This document shows, one piece after another, positions 43,192 to 51,803 of a stretch of 64,000 nucleotides of DNA (position 1 is its first letter; every line of letters starts with the position of its first letter). This DNA is from Bacteroidetes bacterium UBA4414 (GTDB lineage: Bacteria; Bacteroidota; Bacteroidia; Chitinophagales; Chitinophagaceae), in contig DGQM01000028.1 of the NCBI GenBank assembly GCA_002389765.1, forward strand, positions 941 through 64,940. The letters run 5' to 3'. Under the pieces are notes generated by a model. It was not told the origin of the DNA, searched no databases, and saw nothing but the letters and a program-made list of their open reading frames with translations. A program made the position numbers and the translations under genes.

Positions 43192-45819
43192 ATGAAGATA
43201 TTAGATATAAAAGTGATGAACGGTCCGAACTACTGGTCTGTGAAGCGTCATAAGCTGATAGTAATGCTGCTGGACCTGGAAGACCTGGAAGAACGCCCTA
43301 CCAACCTGATAGATGGATTTCTGGAACGTATGCAGGCATTGATGCCCAGCCTGTACGAGCATCGCTGCTCTGAAGGTGTAGCAGGCGGCTTCTTCAGCCG
43401 TGTAAAGGATGGCACATGGATGGGCCATGTGATAGAACACATTGCACTGGAGCTGCAAACACTTGCAGGCATGGATACAGGTTTTGGACGCACACGCGAA
43501 AGCGATAAGCGCGGTGTGTACCATGTAGTGTTTTCTTACTACGAAGCAAAAGCAGGTATTTATACTGCCAAAGCAGCAGTACGCATAGCAGAAGCACTGA
43601 TAGCGGGCGAGGAATATGACCTGCAAAAAGATATACAAGAACTGCGCGAAATACGTGAAGATGAGCGCTTGGGGCCAAGTACAGGCTCTATAGTAGATGA
43701 AGCCATCAAACGCAAGATACCATACATCAGGCTCAATCGCCATTCGCTGGTGCAGCTGGGCTATGGTAAAAACCAAAAGCGTGTGCAGGCAACCGTTGCA
43801 AGCACTACCAGCAGCATAGCAGTAGAAATAGCCTGCGATAAAGAAGAAACAAAAAACCTGCTGGAAGCAGCAGAGATACCTGTACCACGCGGACGCATCA
43901 TCTACGATGAGGAAGACATGCAGGCAGCTATAGATAAAATAGGCTACCCGATAGTGTTGAAGCCTGTAAACGGTAATCATGGTAAAGGTGCAACTACCAA
44001 TATCCGCACATGGGATGATGCTGTTGTTGCATTGGCAGCTGCGAAGAAATACGGACGTGCCGTTATCTGCGAGAAGTTTATAACAGGACGCGATTTCAGG
44101 CTGCTGGTTATCAATTACAAATTTGTTGCAGCAGCACTACGTACACCAGCGGCAGTAATAGGTGATGGCAAGCACACCATACAAGAGTTGATAGACATAG
44201 TGAATCAGGACCCGCGCCGTGGTTACGGACACGAAAAAGTATTGACATCTATTAAGGTAGATGACTTTACAATGGACATCCTGAACAAGAAAGAATATAC
44301 GCTTGATACTGTACTTGCAGATAAAGAAGAACTGTGGCTGAAGCCTACTGCCAACCTGAGTACGGGTGGTACGGCAACAGATGTTACAGACTTTGTGCAT
44401 CCTACCAATGTATTTATGGCAGAGCGTATAGCACGCATCATAGGCCTTGATATTTGCGGTATAGACATCATGGCGCCAGACCTGAGTGTACCGATAACGG
44501 AAAACGGTGGCGCGATATTAGAAGTAAATGCTGCACCGGGTTTCCGTATGCACTTAGACCCTACAGAGGGTTTACCACGCAACGTAGCAGAGCCTGTGAT
44601 AGATATGCTGTATCCGCCTGGTACAAGCGCGAGGATTCCTATCATTGCCATATCGGGTACAAATGGTAAAACAACTACTACACGCCTGATAGCACACATT
44701 GTAAAACAGATGGGCCACAAAGTAGGCTATACTACCACCGATGGTGTGTATATACAAAACCAACTGATGGTGAAGGGCGACTGTACAGGTCCTGTATCTG
44801 CAGAGTTTGTATTGAAAGACCCTACGGTAGATTTTGCGGTGCTGGAATGTGCGCGTGGTGGCTTGCTGCGTGCAGGCCTCGGCTTCCACAATTGCGATGT
44901 AGCTGTAGTAACCAATGTAGCAGCAGACCACTTAGGATTGCAAGGCATAGACACGATAGAAAAACTGGCAAGGGTAAAAGGGGTGGTGCCGCAAACCGTT
45001 TTCCCGGAAGGGTATGCGATACTGAATGCAGATGATGATCTGGTATATGCTATGCGCGAAGGATTGCAATGTAAAGTAGCACTCTTTTCGCTGCATGAAG
45101 ACAGCCCGCGCATCAAAGAACATTGCGCCAAAGGCGGACTGGCAGCGGTGTACGAGCATGGCTACGTAACGATACTGAAAGGTGGCTGGAAGATACGCGT
45201 AGAGAAAGTAACCAACATACCAATCACCTTCTCGGGCAAGGCTGAGTTCAATATCAGCAATGTATTGGGTGCTACACTGGCAGCTTATGTACGCGATTTT
45301 AAAACAGAAGATATACGTCTTGCACTGCAAACATTCGTACCATCGCCGGCAATGACACCGGGACGTATGAACATGTTCAACTTCAAAAACTTTACCGTGA
45401 TGCTGGACTATGCGCACAACACGCATGGCATACAGGCCATAGGTAAATATGTACAGTCTGTAGATGCCCCGCTGAAAGTAGGCATAGTAGCAGGTGTGGG
45501 CGATAGGAGAGATGAAGACATCATATCACTGGGTGAAGAGTCTGCGAAAATATTTGATGAAATCATCATCAGGCAGGATAAAAACCTGCGTGGACGCACA
45601 GAAGAAGAAATGATAGAACTGATGACGCGTGGTATTAAAAACATAGACCCGCTGAAAAAGATAACCCTCTTCCGCAAAGAAAGCGAAGCGATAGACCACG
45701 CTATAGCCACTGCACAAAAAGATTCTTTTATTGTAGTAATAAGCGATGTGGTACCTGATGCACTTGACCAAGTGAAACGCTACAAAGACATAGAAGATGG
45801 TGTGGAAGTAACAGCGTAG
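43192..45819 (+). CDS. cphA: Cyanophycin synthetase
   Basis: CphA polymerises Asp and Arg into cyanophycin using ATP. I use the ATG at 43192 (MKILDIKVMNGPNYWS), giving 875 residues, the usual size; an earlier TTG at 43141 has no support. The domain order is an N-terminal domain (1-~160), an ATP-grasp domain (~220-475, with VLKPVNGNHGKGATTNI) that adds Asp, and a Mur-ligase-like domain with P-loop SGTNGKTTTTRL near residue 490 and LDYAHNTHGI for Arg addition. All modules are intact. With cyanophycinase and isoaspartyl peptidase adjacent, the cell has both synthesis and breakdown genes in one locus. A terminator follows. Confidence 0.96.
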   Translation: MKILDIKVMNGPNYWSVKRHKLIVMLLDLEDLEERPTNLIDGFLERMQALMPSLYEHRCSEGVAGGFFSRVKDGTWMGHVIEHIALELQTLAGMDTGFGRTRESDKRGVYHVVFSYYEAKAGIYTAKAAVRIAEALIAGEEYDLQKDIQELREIREDERLGPSTGSIVDEAIKRKIPYIRLNRHSLVQLGYGKNQKRVQATVASTTSSIAVEIACDKEETKNLLEAAEIPVPRGRIIYDEEDMQAAIDKIGYPIVLKPVNGNHGKGATTNIRTWDDAVVALAAAKKYGRAVICEKFITGRDFRLLVINYKFVAAALRTPAAVIGDGKHTIQELIDIVNQDPRRGYGHEKVLTSIKVDDFTMDILNKKEYTLDTVLADKEELWLKPTANLSTGGTATDVTDFVHPTNVFMAERIARIIGLDICGIDIMAPDLSVPITENGGAILEVNAAPGFRMHLDPTEGLPRNVAEPVIDMLYPPGTSARIPIIAISGTNGKTTTTRLIAHIVKQMGHKVGYTTTDGVYIQNQLMVKGDCTGPVSAEFVLKDPTVDFAVLECARGGLLRAGLGFHNCDVAVVTNVAADHLGLQGIDTIEKLARVKGVVPQTVFPEGYAILNADDDLVYAMREGLQCKVALFSLHEDSPRIKEHCAKGGLAAVYEHGYVTILKGGWKIRVEKVTNIPITFSGKAEFNISNVLGATLAAYVRDFKTEDIRLALQTFVPSPAMTPGRMNMFNFKNFTVMLDYAHNTHGIQAIGKYVQSVDAPLKVGIVAGVGDRRDEDIISLGEESAKIFDEIIIRQDKNLRGRTEEEMIELMTRGIKNIDPLKKITLFRKESEAIDHAIATAQKDSFIVVISDVVPDALDQVKRYKDIEDGVEVTA

Positions 45820-45840
45820 GAATGAAGTATGAAATATTTA

Positions 45841-45870
45841 AAGCGGCACTTGTTGCCGCTTTTGTTTTTT
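45841..45870. terminator. cphA terminator, identical stem-loop to 40552
   Basis: The same 21-base stem-loop as after gyrB (AAGCGGCA, CTTGT, TGCCGCTT) is followed by a T-rich stretch. It lies between convergent cphA and murI and could end both. Confidence 0.88.
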
Positions 45871-46688
45871 TACAGATGCAGATGTTCTGCACTCACAGCC
45901 TTGCCAAAGAAAACAGAAGCGTGTGCGTCAAAATCTTTTGCATCGTCGGTAGTATAAAATTTCATCTTGCTGCCCTTGCTGAGCCTGCTTTCCATTTCAG
46001 GATGGCGTTGCAGATAATCCGCAAGGCTATTGGCTACAATATCGCCCTGTGCTATTACATTGATGCCGGCGGGTAGGTGCTTCTTTATCTTATCCATCAG
46101 CAGTGGATAGTGTGTGCAAGCAAGCAGTATCGTATCTGTTTGCGGTGCATCTTGCATCAGTTGATCCAGGTATTTTTTTACAAAGAAATCTGCACCGTCA
46201 CTGTTATACTCGCCATACTCTACTATAGGCACCCACATAGGGCAAGCCATCTGGTGCACCTGCACATCGGGGAAAAATTTGCCGATTTCTATTTCGTAAG
46301 AGCCGGAATTAACAGTGCCGCGTGTACCCAATACAGCTATGTGTTTTGTTTTGGTATAATTACCAATTACCTCTGCCGTAGGGCGTATCACACCCAATAC
46401 ACGTTTGCCGCTATCTATTTTCGGAAGGTCTTCCTGCTGTATGGTACGCAGTGCTTTGGCACTGGCAGTATTGCAGGCAAGTATTACCAATTCGCAACCC
46501 TGCTCAAAAAACCATTGTACGCATTGCAACGTGTATTCATGTACCGTCTCGTAGCTGCGGTTGCCATAGGGAGCGCGGCCATTATCGCCCAGGTATATAT
46601 AGTCGTACTGCGGCAGGTGTGCAGCAATAGATTTGAAGACCGTAAGGCCGCCATAACCACTATCAAAAATACCAATGGGGGATTTCAT
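45870..46688 (-). CDS. murI: Glutamate racemase
   Basis: MurI makes D-glutamate for peptidoglycan. The 272-residue protein has both catalytic cysteines: Cys72 in LACNTASA and Cys191 in LACTHYPLL. The N terminus IGIFDSGYGGLTV and YLGDNGRAPYGNRS are also conserved. Length is normal. It is 65 bp downstream of the beta-barrel protein gene in the same direction, possibly in one transcript. Convergent cphA ends 50 bp beyond its stop. Confidence 0.96.
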   Translation of the reverse strand: MKSPIGIFDSGYGGLTVFKSIAAHLPQYDYIYLGDNGRAPYGNRSYETVHEYTLQCVQWFFEQGCELVILACNTASAKALRTIQQEDLPKIDSGKRVLGVIRPTAEVIGNYTKTKHIAVLGTRGTVNSGSYEIEIGKFFPDVQVHQMACPMWVPIVEYGEYNSDGADFFVKKYLDQLMQDAPQTDTILLACTHYPLLMDKIKKHLPAGINVIAQGDIVANSLADYLQRHPEMESRLSKGSKMKFYTTDDAKDFDAHASVFFGKAVSAEHLHL

Positions 46689-46753
46689 TGCAGTAAAGAT
46701 AATGCAAGCACCAATCTCAATCTGGGATAAATAAAATTTAGTGATACTTTTTG

Positions 46754-47962
46754 CTATCTTTTATGCCAGTTTCTGCCCAAGCAAACTCTTACATCCAACG
46801 AAGTTGCAAAGCCATTAAACAGGTAAGAATAATAACGCTCCCACACTCGGCGAGAAGCATAAATATAACCGATATAGGTTGCACTGAAACCGACACCTAT
46901 TCTGTTTGTAAAGTATTTCACCGCATTGCCTTCTATGTAGTAATTGGGAGTATAACCAGGCTCACTGGCGCCATCTATACGCAAGCCACCACCTGCATAT
47001 ACCCCTACTCTGAATTTTTGAGGATATGCCGGATTACTTACGTAATGCAAACCTGCAACTATCATACCGTGCTGTCCCATTCCGTCATATGCATATGCAC
47101 TGTCTTTTACACTGAAATCTGATTGACCAAGCCTTGCACCGATAGATAGTTTTATTTTATGCGCTGTTTTTCGGTTCAACACATCAAAGCCCCATTGCGT
47201 TGTATAGCCTGTACTTATATTGGTAATATGCTTCTTGTTGTTTTCTTCTGCTGAGGCAAACGGAAATAAAACCCCACCGGATAGAGACAATTCCATATAA
47301 GCAGTATGTTTACTATCATTACCGGATTCTACATTCCTACCTTTTTCCCTCATTTTTCTAAAGCGCTCTCTTGTTGCAGGCGATACCTCTTTTGCAGAAG
47401 GAATAATCATACGTGCATCTGCCTGCAGCGTGTTTAGTCCATAACTATTATAGCCGCCCAGCCCGCCAAATATCTTTGATGCAGATATGCCCAGTGTGTA
47501 CCTGTTGAGAGATAAACCAACAGAGGCGGATGTATAGAATTTTACAAACTGACTTGTCCTGTCGTCCAGATCAGTACCTACTAATGGTCCTGCATGTATC
47601 GAAAAGCGAAGTGCGGTATTATTTTGCGAGGGTATTTTATAATGTATGCCAACAGGAATAGCTGCCATCAACCAGGTATAATTGAAATGACGATAGGGGG
47701 TTGCTTGTGTATTATATTCCTCTGTACTGAGACGATACCCCAATATGTGTATGCCGTAAGAAAACGTCATTGGTTTGCTAAACTTATTGCCAAGCATTTC
47801 TGCAGAAAATCTGTAAGCTTGTTTATTGTGGCTTTCGTAGCGCAGGGCAGTCGGTTTGCTTAAAGAAGTAAATAATGGTCCGCCACCAATACCAAGCTCT
47901 ACGCCCGGCTGTGCATTTGCATACAAAGAAGCTAATAATAGGAAGAGGGTTAATAAGCGCAT
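46754..47962 (-). CDS. Outer-membrane beta-barrel protein of unknown function
   Basis: This is a 402-residue predicted outer-membrane protein. I use the ATG at 47962 because it gives a good signal peptide (MRLLTLFLLLASLYANAQ); 12 further codons upstream are not needed. The mature sequence alternates short beta strands with Gly/Tyr-rich turns: GVELGIGGGPLFTS, RFSIHAGPLVG, YMELSLSGGVLFPF, FRVGVYAGGGLRID, and others. These suggest two barrel-like halves around a charged linker near residues 205-220 (RERFRKMREKGRN). The typical C-terminal Phe is replaced by a basic end (GRNWHKR). Substrate and role are unknown. It lies upstream of murI on the same strand. Confidence 0.72.
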   Translation of the reverse strand: MRLLTLFLLLASLYANAQPGVELGIGGGPLFTSLSKPTALRYESHNKQAYRFSAEMLGNKFSKPMTFSYGIHILGYRLSTEEYNTQATPYRHFNYTWLMAAIPVGIHYKIPSQNNTALRFSIHAGPLVGTDLDDRTSQFVKFYTSASVGLSLNRYTLGISASKIFGGLGGYNSYGLNTLQADARMIIPSAKEVSPATRERFRKMREKGRNVESGNDSKHTAYMELSLSGGVLFPFASAEENNKKHITNISTGYTTQWGFDVLNRKTAHKIKLSIGARLGQSDFSVKDSAYAYDGMGQHGMIVAGLHYVSNPAYPQKFRVGVYAGGGLRIDGASEPGYTPNYYIEGNAVKYFTNRIGVGFSATYIGYIYASRRVWERYYSYLFNGFATSLDVRVCLGRNWHKR

Positions 47963-48142
47963 CAAGGCTGAATTTAGGTATGGATAATTAAGTTCCACTT
48001 ATTCAAGTATCGTGCCAAAGTGGCTGCATATGTTACAATCAAAAAGAGCCCGTAAATACAGGCCCTGCGGTTTTTATCTTTATCGAAATATCAGTACGAA
48101 CTTATTAAGGTTTTCATAAATGCTTGTCATGGCAGGATAAGA

Positions 48143-48175
48143 TTTGCAATTAGTGCTATTTATACAGTAAATTTG
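48143..48175 (+). promoter_or_regulatory. Probable korB promoter (TTTG-N21-TAAATTTG)
   Basis: TTTG at 48143-48146 and TAAATTTG at 48168-48175 lie 21 bp apart, close to the Bacteroidota consensus. The ATG at 48191 is 15 bp downstream. This supports independent transcription of the lone beta-subunit gene. Confidence 0.6.
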
Positions 48176-48190
48176 TATGATATTTTACTT

Positions 48191-49228
48191 ATGAGTGACG
48201 TTGTAACAACACCGGCTCCTGCCCTTACAGCAAAAGATTTTGCTACCGATCAGGAAGTGCGCTGGTGCCCCGGCTGCGGAGATTATTCGATACTGAAACA
48301 AGTACAAACCATACTGCCTCAAACGGGTATACCGAGAGAGAATATAGTTATTATATCGGGTATCGGCTGCAGTAGCCGCTTCCCGTATTATATGAATACG
48401 TTTGGTATGCACAGCATACACGGGCGTGCCACAGCCATAGCGAGCGGCCTGAAGGCTACCCGCCCCGAGCTGAGCGTATGGATTGTAACCGGCGATGGCG
48501 ATGGCCTGAGCATTGGCGGCAATCACACCATCCACCTGCTGCGTAGGAATTTTGATGTAAACATCCTGCTCTTCAACAACCAGATATACGGCCTTACCAA
48601 AGGGCAGTATTCGCCAACGTCTGAAGAGCATAAAATAACCAAGTCTACACCGTTCGGTTCTATAGACCATCCGTTCAACCCACTGGCGCTTGCTATGGGT
48701 GCAGATGCCAGCTTTATAGCCCGTACCATGGACCGCGACCCGAAACACCTGCAACAGATGCTGCTGCGCAGCAATGCACACCATGGCGCTTCTTTCCTGG
48801 AGATATACCAGAACTGCAACATCTTTAACGATGGCGCTTTTGAGATATTTACCGAGAAAGGCAGCAAGATGGAAGAGTGCCTGTTTATGGAGCAGGGGCA
48901 ACCATTGCTGTTTGGTGCAGACAAGAGCAAGGGCATTAAGCTGGATGGCTACAAACCACAGTTAGTGAACCTTGCAGACGGCCACAGCGCAGACGACCTG
49001 TGGATACACGACGAGAAAGATTTCTTCAAAGCACAGATACTTACCCGTTTCTTCGATAATCCGGCAATAGAAGGACACTACCCACGTCCGTTTGGTGTGT
49101 TCTACGCAACACTGCGCCCTACGTACGAGGATGCTATGCAATTACAACTGGAAGATGCCATAGCTACAAAAGGCAAAGGCAATCTGGACAAGCTGCTGGA
49201 AGGAAGAGAAACATGGATTATTGATTAG
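48191..49228 (+). CDS. korB: 2-oxoacid:ferredoxin oxidoreductase beta subunit
   Basis: This is the TPP-binding beta subunit of a 2-oxoglutarate/2-oxoacid:ferredoxin oxidoreductase, which decarboxylates 2-oxoacids to acyl-CoA while reducing ferredoxin. Motifs seen are RWCPGCGDYSIL (Fe-S cysteines), GIGCSSRFPYY, TGDGDGLSIGGNH (TPP/Mg site) and NNQIYGLTKGQYSPTS. The ATG at 48191 gives 345 residues, the normal length. The partner alpha subunit (korA), usually directly upstream in Bacteroidota, is not in the window: the upstream neighbour is on the other strand, and a flippase gene follows downstream. The enzyme must pair with an alpha subunit encoded elsewhere, or act in another complex. Confidence 0.92.
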   Translation: MSDVVTTPAPALTAKDFATDQEVRWCPGCGDYSILKQVQTILPQTGIPRENIVIISGIGCSSRFPYYMNTFGMHSIHGRATAIASGLKATRPELSVWIVTGDGDGLSIGGNHTIHLLRRNFDVNILLFNNQIYGLTKGQYSPTSEEHKITKSTPFGSIDHPFNPLALAMGADASFIARTMDRDPKHLQQMLLRSNAHHGASFLEIYQNCNIFNDGAFEIFTEKGSKMEECLFMEQGQPLLFGADKSKGIKLDGYKPQLVNLADGHSADDLWIHDEKDFFKAQILTRFFDNPAIEGHYPRPFGVFYATLRPTYEDAMQLQLEDAIATKGKGNLDKLLEGRETWIID

Positions 49229-49233
49229 TGCTT

Positions 49234-49340
49234 TGTTGATTGGTTGACTTGTTTATTAGTTGATTAGTGAAAATGTATACATACAGGTTATCCGGTCACA
49301 AGTAAACTAATCAACCAATCAACTAATCAACAACCAAACA
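49234..49340. repeat. Imperfect inverted repeat of TTGATTAG-like units
   Basis: The left part (49234-49267) is built of repeated TTGATTGG/TTGATTAG units. The right part (49304-49340) holds the complementary AATCAACC/AATCAACT units. Together they could form a long stem around a ~35-bp centre. It lies between korB and the flippase gene, and no gene is present. Confidence 0.65.
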
Positions 49341-49342
49341 AA

Positions 49343-50833
49343 TTGGCTTCACTAAAAAAACTGGCAGGGCAAACAATGTGGTATGGTGTCAGCACCATAG
49401 CCGGGCGTATGCTTACCTACCTGCTTACTCCTTACCTTGCCTACACGCTAACCGGCGAAAGCGGCAGGTATATCATTGGCCAGTTTGGTTATATCTATAC
49501 CCTCTTTCCTATAATGAACGTACTCTATACCTATGGTATGGAAACATCGTTCTTCCGCTTTAGCAAAACAGAAGACACTAAGCAACTATACAATACACAA
49601 ACCAGCAGCATGCTGCTGACAACGCTGTTTTTCTCAGCATGTCTTTTAATATTCAATAATCAGGTAGCAGATTTTGCACAGCTGGGCAAGCATACCGAAT
49701 ATGTGGCTTGGGGCGCAGCTATTATTGCATTGGATGCATTATCTGCATTGCCGTTTGCCAAGCTGAGAAATGACAACCGCCCACGTGTGTATGCATTTAC
49801 CAAAGTAGCAGGTATACTGGTGTATGTATGTACTATAGTATTCCTTTTCAGCTTTGGTAAAAACATACATGCAAGTTGGTTTGCCGAATGGTATGATAAG
49901 CACTATGGTATCGGCTTCATACTTTTTGCCAATGTGCTACAGGCTGCTATTACGCTTTTGCTATTGCAAAAAGAGTGGAGGGTGTTTCAGCCCAAGGTAG
50001 ATAAGCTATTGCTGAAACGTGTACTCACTTACGGATTTCCCATACTGATAGCAGGCTTTGCAGGACAAATAAACGATACGCTGAACCGTGTGATGTTTAT
50101 GGAACTGCACCCCGGTACGAATGCAGAAAATGTAAAAGCCATCGGTTCTTTTACAATGGCATTGAGGCTGGCGGTGCTCATCAATCTGGTGATACAGGCA
50201 TTTAAAATGGCGGCAGAGCCCTTCTTCTTTTCGATAGCAAAAGACGGTGATGCGCAGCATACCTATGCACGCGTTATGAAATGGTTTGTCATCATTATGG
50301 CACTCATGTTCCTGAATGTGGTACTGTATATGGATGTTTGGAAACTATTTATAGGCGAGCATATACAGGCTATACATCTCGTACCTGTTATGTTGTTGTC
50401 TTATATTTTCCTCGGCATATATTACAATCTTACTGTTTGGTACAAGCTTACAGATAAAACATACTTCGGCACCTATATTATGGTTATCGGTTCTGTAGTT
50501 ACCATCATCTTCAACTGGTTGCTGATACCTGTATGGGGCTATGATGCCTGCGCATGGGGCACACTGTTGTGTTATGGAGTGATGATGTACCTCTCTTTTA
50601 TGTGGGGACAGAAATACTATCCTATACCATATCAGGTAGGGAAGTTGGCAAAATACTTGGGTGTGATGCTGCTGCTGTACGGCGTACAAGCCATCATCAG
50701 TAAGTATATAGATGTTGTCGCATTAAGGATAGCAAGCGGAACAGTATTATTTGCAGGCTATCTGTTCTACATCTTCAAACAAGAAAAACAGGAGCTGAAA
50801 TCATTTCCTTTTATCGGTAAATACGTTCGTTAA
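49343..50833 (+). CDS. Oligosaccharide flippase family membrane protein (MOP superfamily)
   Basis: This is a 496-residue polytopic protein with about 12-14 membrane helices, starting ASLKKLAGQTMWYGVSTIAGRMLTYLLTPYLAY as in Wzx-like lipid-linked oligosaccharide flippases. It also has FGYIYTLFPIMNVLYTYGMETSFFRF and YGFPILIAGFAGQINDTLNRVMF. It would move a lipid-linked glycan across the inner membrane. The start codon is TTG at 49343; no ATG lies nearby in frame before the first helix. No glycosyltransferase cluster surrounds it, so its glycan is unknown. Its stop overlaps the convergent AraC-type gene by 4 bp. Confidence 0.87.
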   Translation: MASLKKLAGQTMWYGVSTIAGRMLTYLLTPYLAYTLTGESGRYIIGQFGYIYTLFPIMNVLYTYGMETSFFRFSKTEDTKQLYNTQTSSMLLTTLFFSACLLIFNNQVADFAQLGKHTEYVAWGAAIIALDALSALPFAKLRNDNRPRVYAFTKVAGILVYVCTIVFLFSFGKNIHASWFAEWYDKHYGIGFILFANVLQAAITLLLLQKEWRVFQPKVDKLLLKRVLTYGFPILIAGFAGQINDTLNRVMFMELHPGTNAENVKAIGSFTMALRLAVLINLVIQAFKMAAEPFFFSIAKDGDAQHTYARVMKWFVIIMALMFLNVVLYMDVWKLFIGEHIQAIHLVPVMLLSYIFLGIYYNLTVWYKLTDKTYFGTYIMVIGSVVTIIFNWLLIPVWGYDACAWGTLLCYGVMMYLSFMWGQKYYPIPYQVGKLAKYLGVMLLLYGVQAIISKYIDVVALRIASGTVLFAGYLFYIFKQEKQELKSFPFIGKYVR

Positions 50834-51696
50834 GAAAGCAGCTCGCAAGGCTTCATGCCTGTGGCTTTTTTGAAAGCCGTGCTGAAGTGTGATATACTGC
50901 TGAAGCCAAGTGTATTGGCAACGTCTGATACGGAGAGTCCCTGCTGTTGCAGCATTTCTTTTGCTTTGCTGATGCGCAGATCTTGTGTGTATTCGTGTAT
51001 GGTTTTTCCCGTCAGGGCCTTAAAGCCTTTTTTCAGGTAACATTCGTTCATCGCTACTTTGCGCGATAGTTCTTTTATCGTCAGCGGATTATCGAAGTGC
51101 TGTTCTACCACACGGCGTGCTTCCATCACTTTTTCGCGTTCGCTATCGTATGCCAGAAAACGGCAGGCAGGCACGGGGCACACGGTGAAAGGCATCGTGA
51201 TACATTCCAGCGCACGGCGCAGCAATGCAATGATGGTTTCCTTCTGTTGCAGTGCCTGTGTAAATGCTGTAGGTGCACTCGGCTCTTTCATCTGTTGCAG
51301 CATTGCCATAGACTGGCTGCAGATAGAAAACTGTTGCTCTGTTACCTGATCGAAACGGAAAGGTTGTTCTGTTTCCAGCAGCGATATAGGATATTGTTCA
51401 AAATACGTTGGCTTGAATTCTATCCACATCACCTCTGCCTCTCCGGGTTTGGTTGTGTATTGCAGATAAAGGAGTTGTAAACAAAACTGCCCGTCTGCTA
51501 TGGGGAAGAGGTTGAGCCTTGCATGTTCTTCGGGCCAGTTATGCTCATCAAATGTTACGATGATTTGCTCGGCATGTATATCTCTGTTCTGCAGCAGCAA
51601 ACTGCGGCTTATTACATGCGCCTGCTGCCCCAGAATACGTTCTATGGGTGCCTCTGGTGCCTGTATAGTAGTAGATATAGTGCTGCCTCTTTTCAT
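50830..51696 (-). CDS. AraC-family transcriptional regulator
   Basis: The C-terminal ~100 residues form an AraC-type double helix-turn-helix: ARRVVEQHFDNPLTIKELSR, KAMTGKTIHEYTQDLR-like segments (read here as KALTGKTIHEYTQ) and DVANTLGFSSISHFSTAFKKATGM. The N-terminal ~190 residues are a poorly conserved sensor part. I propose the ATG at 51696 (MKRGSTISTT), giving 288 residues. However, the frame continues 28 codons upstream to 51780 and would encode a hydrophobic, Cys-containing lipoprotein-like leader (FGLSIGLLMCGC), which is odd for a DNA-binding protein. The ligand and targets are unknown. It is divergent from the DUF4394 gene, a possible target. Confidence 0.8.
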   Translation of the reverse strand: MKRGSTISTTIQAPEAPIERILGQQAHVISRSLLLQNRDIHAEQIIVTFDEHNWPEEHARLNLFPIADGQFCLQLLYLQYTTKPGEAEVMWIEFKPTYFEQYPISLLETEQPFRFDQVTEQQFSICSQSMAMLQQMKEPSAPTAFTQALQQKETIIALLRRALECITMPFTVCPVPACRFLAYDSEREKVMEARRVVEQHFDNPLTIKELSRKVAMNECYLKKGFKALTGKTIHEYTQDLRISKAKEMLQQQGLSVSDVANTLGFSSISHFSTAFKKATGMKPCELLS

Positions 51697-51803
51697 TGCC
51701 TCAGGATGCAAATTTAGGGATAATGTACATCCGCACATCAATAAGCCTATAGACAAACCAAACCAAATACACCTGTGCATCGTACATACTCAAAACAACC
51801 ATT

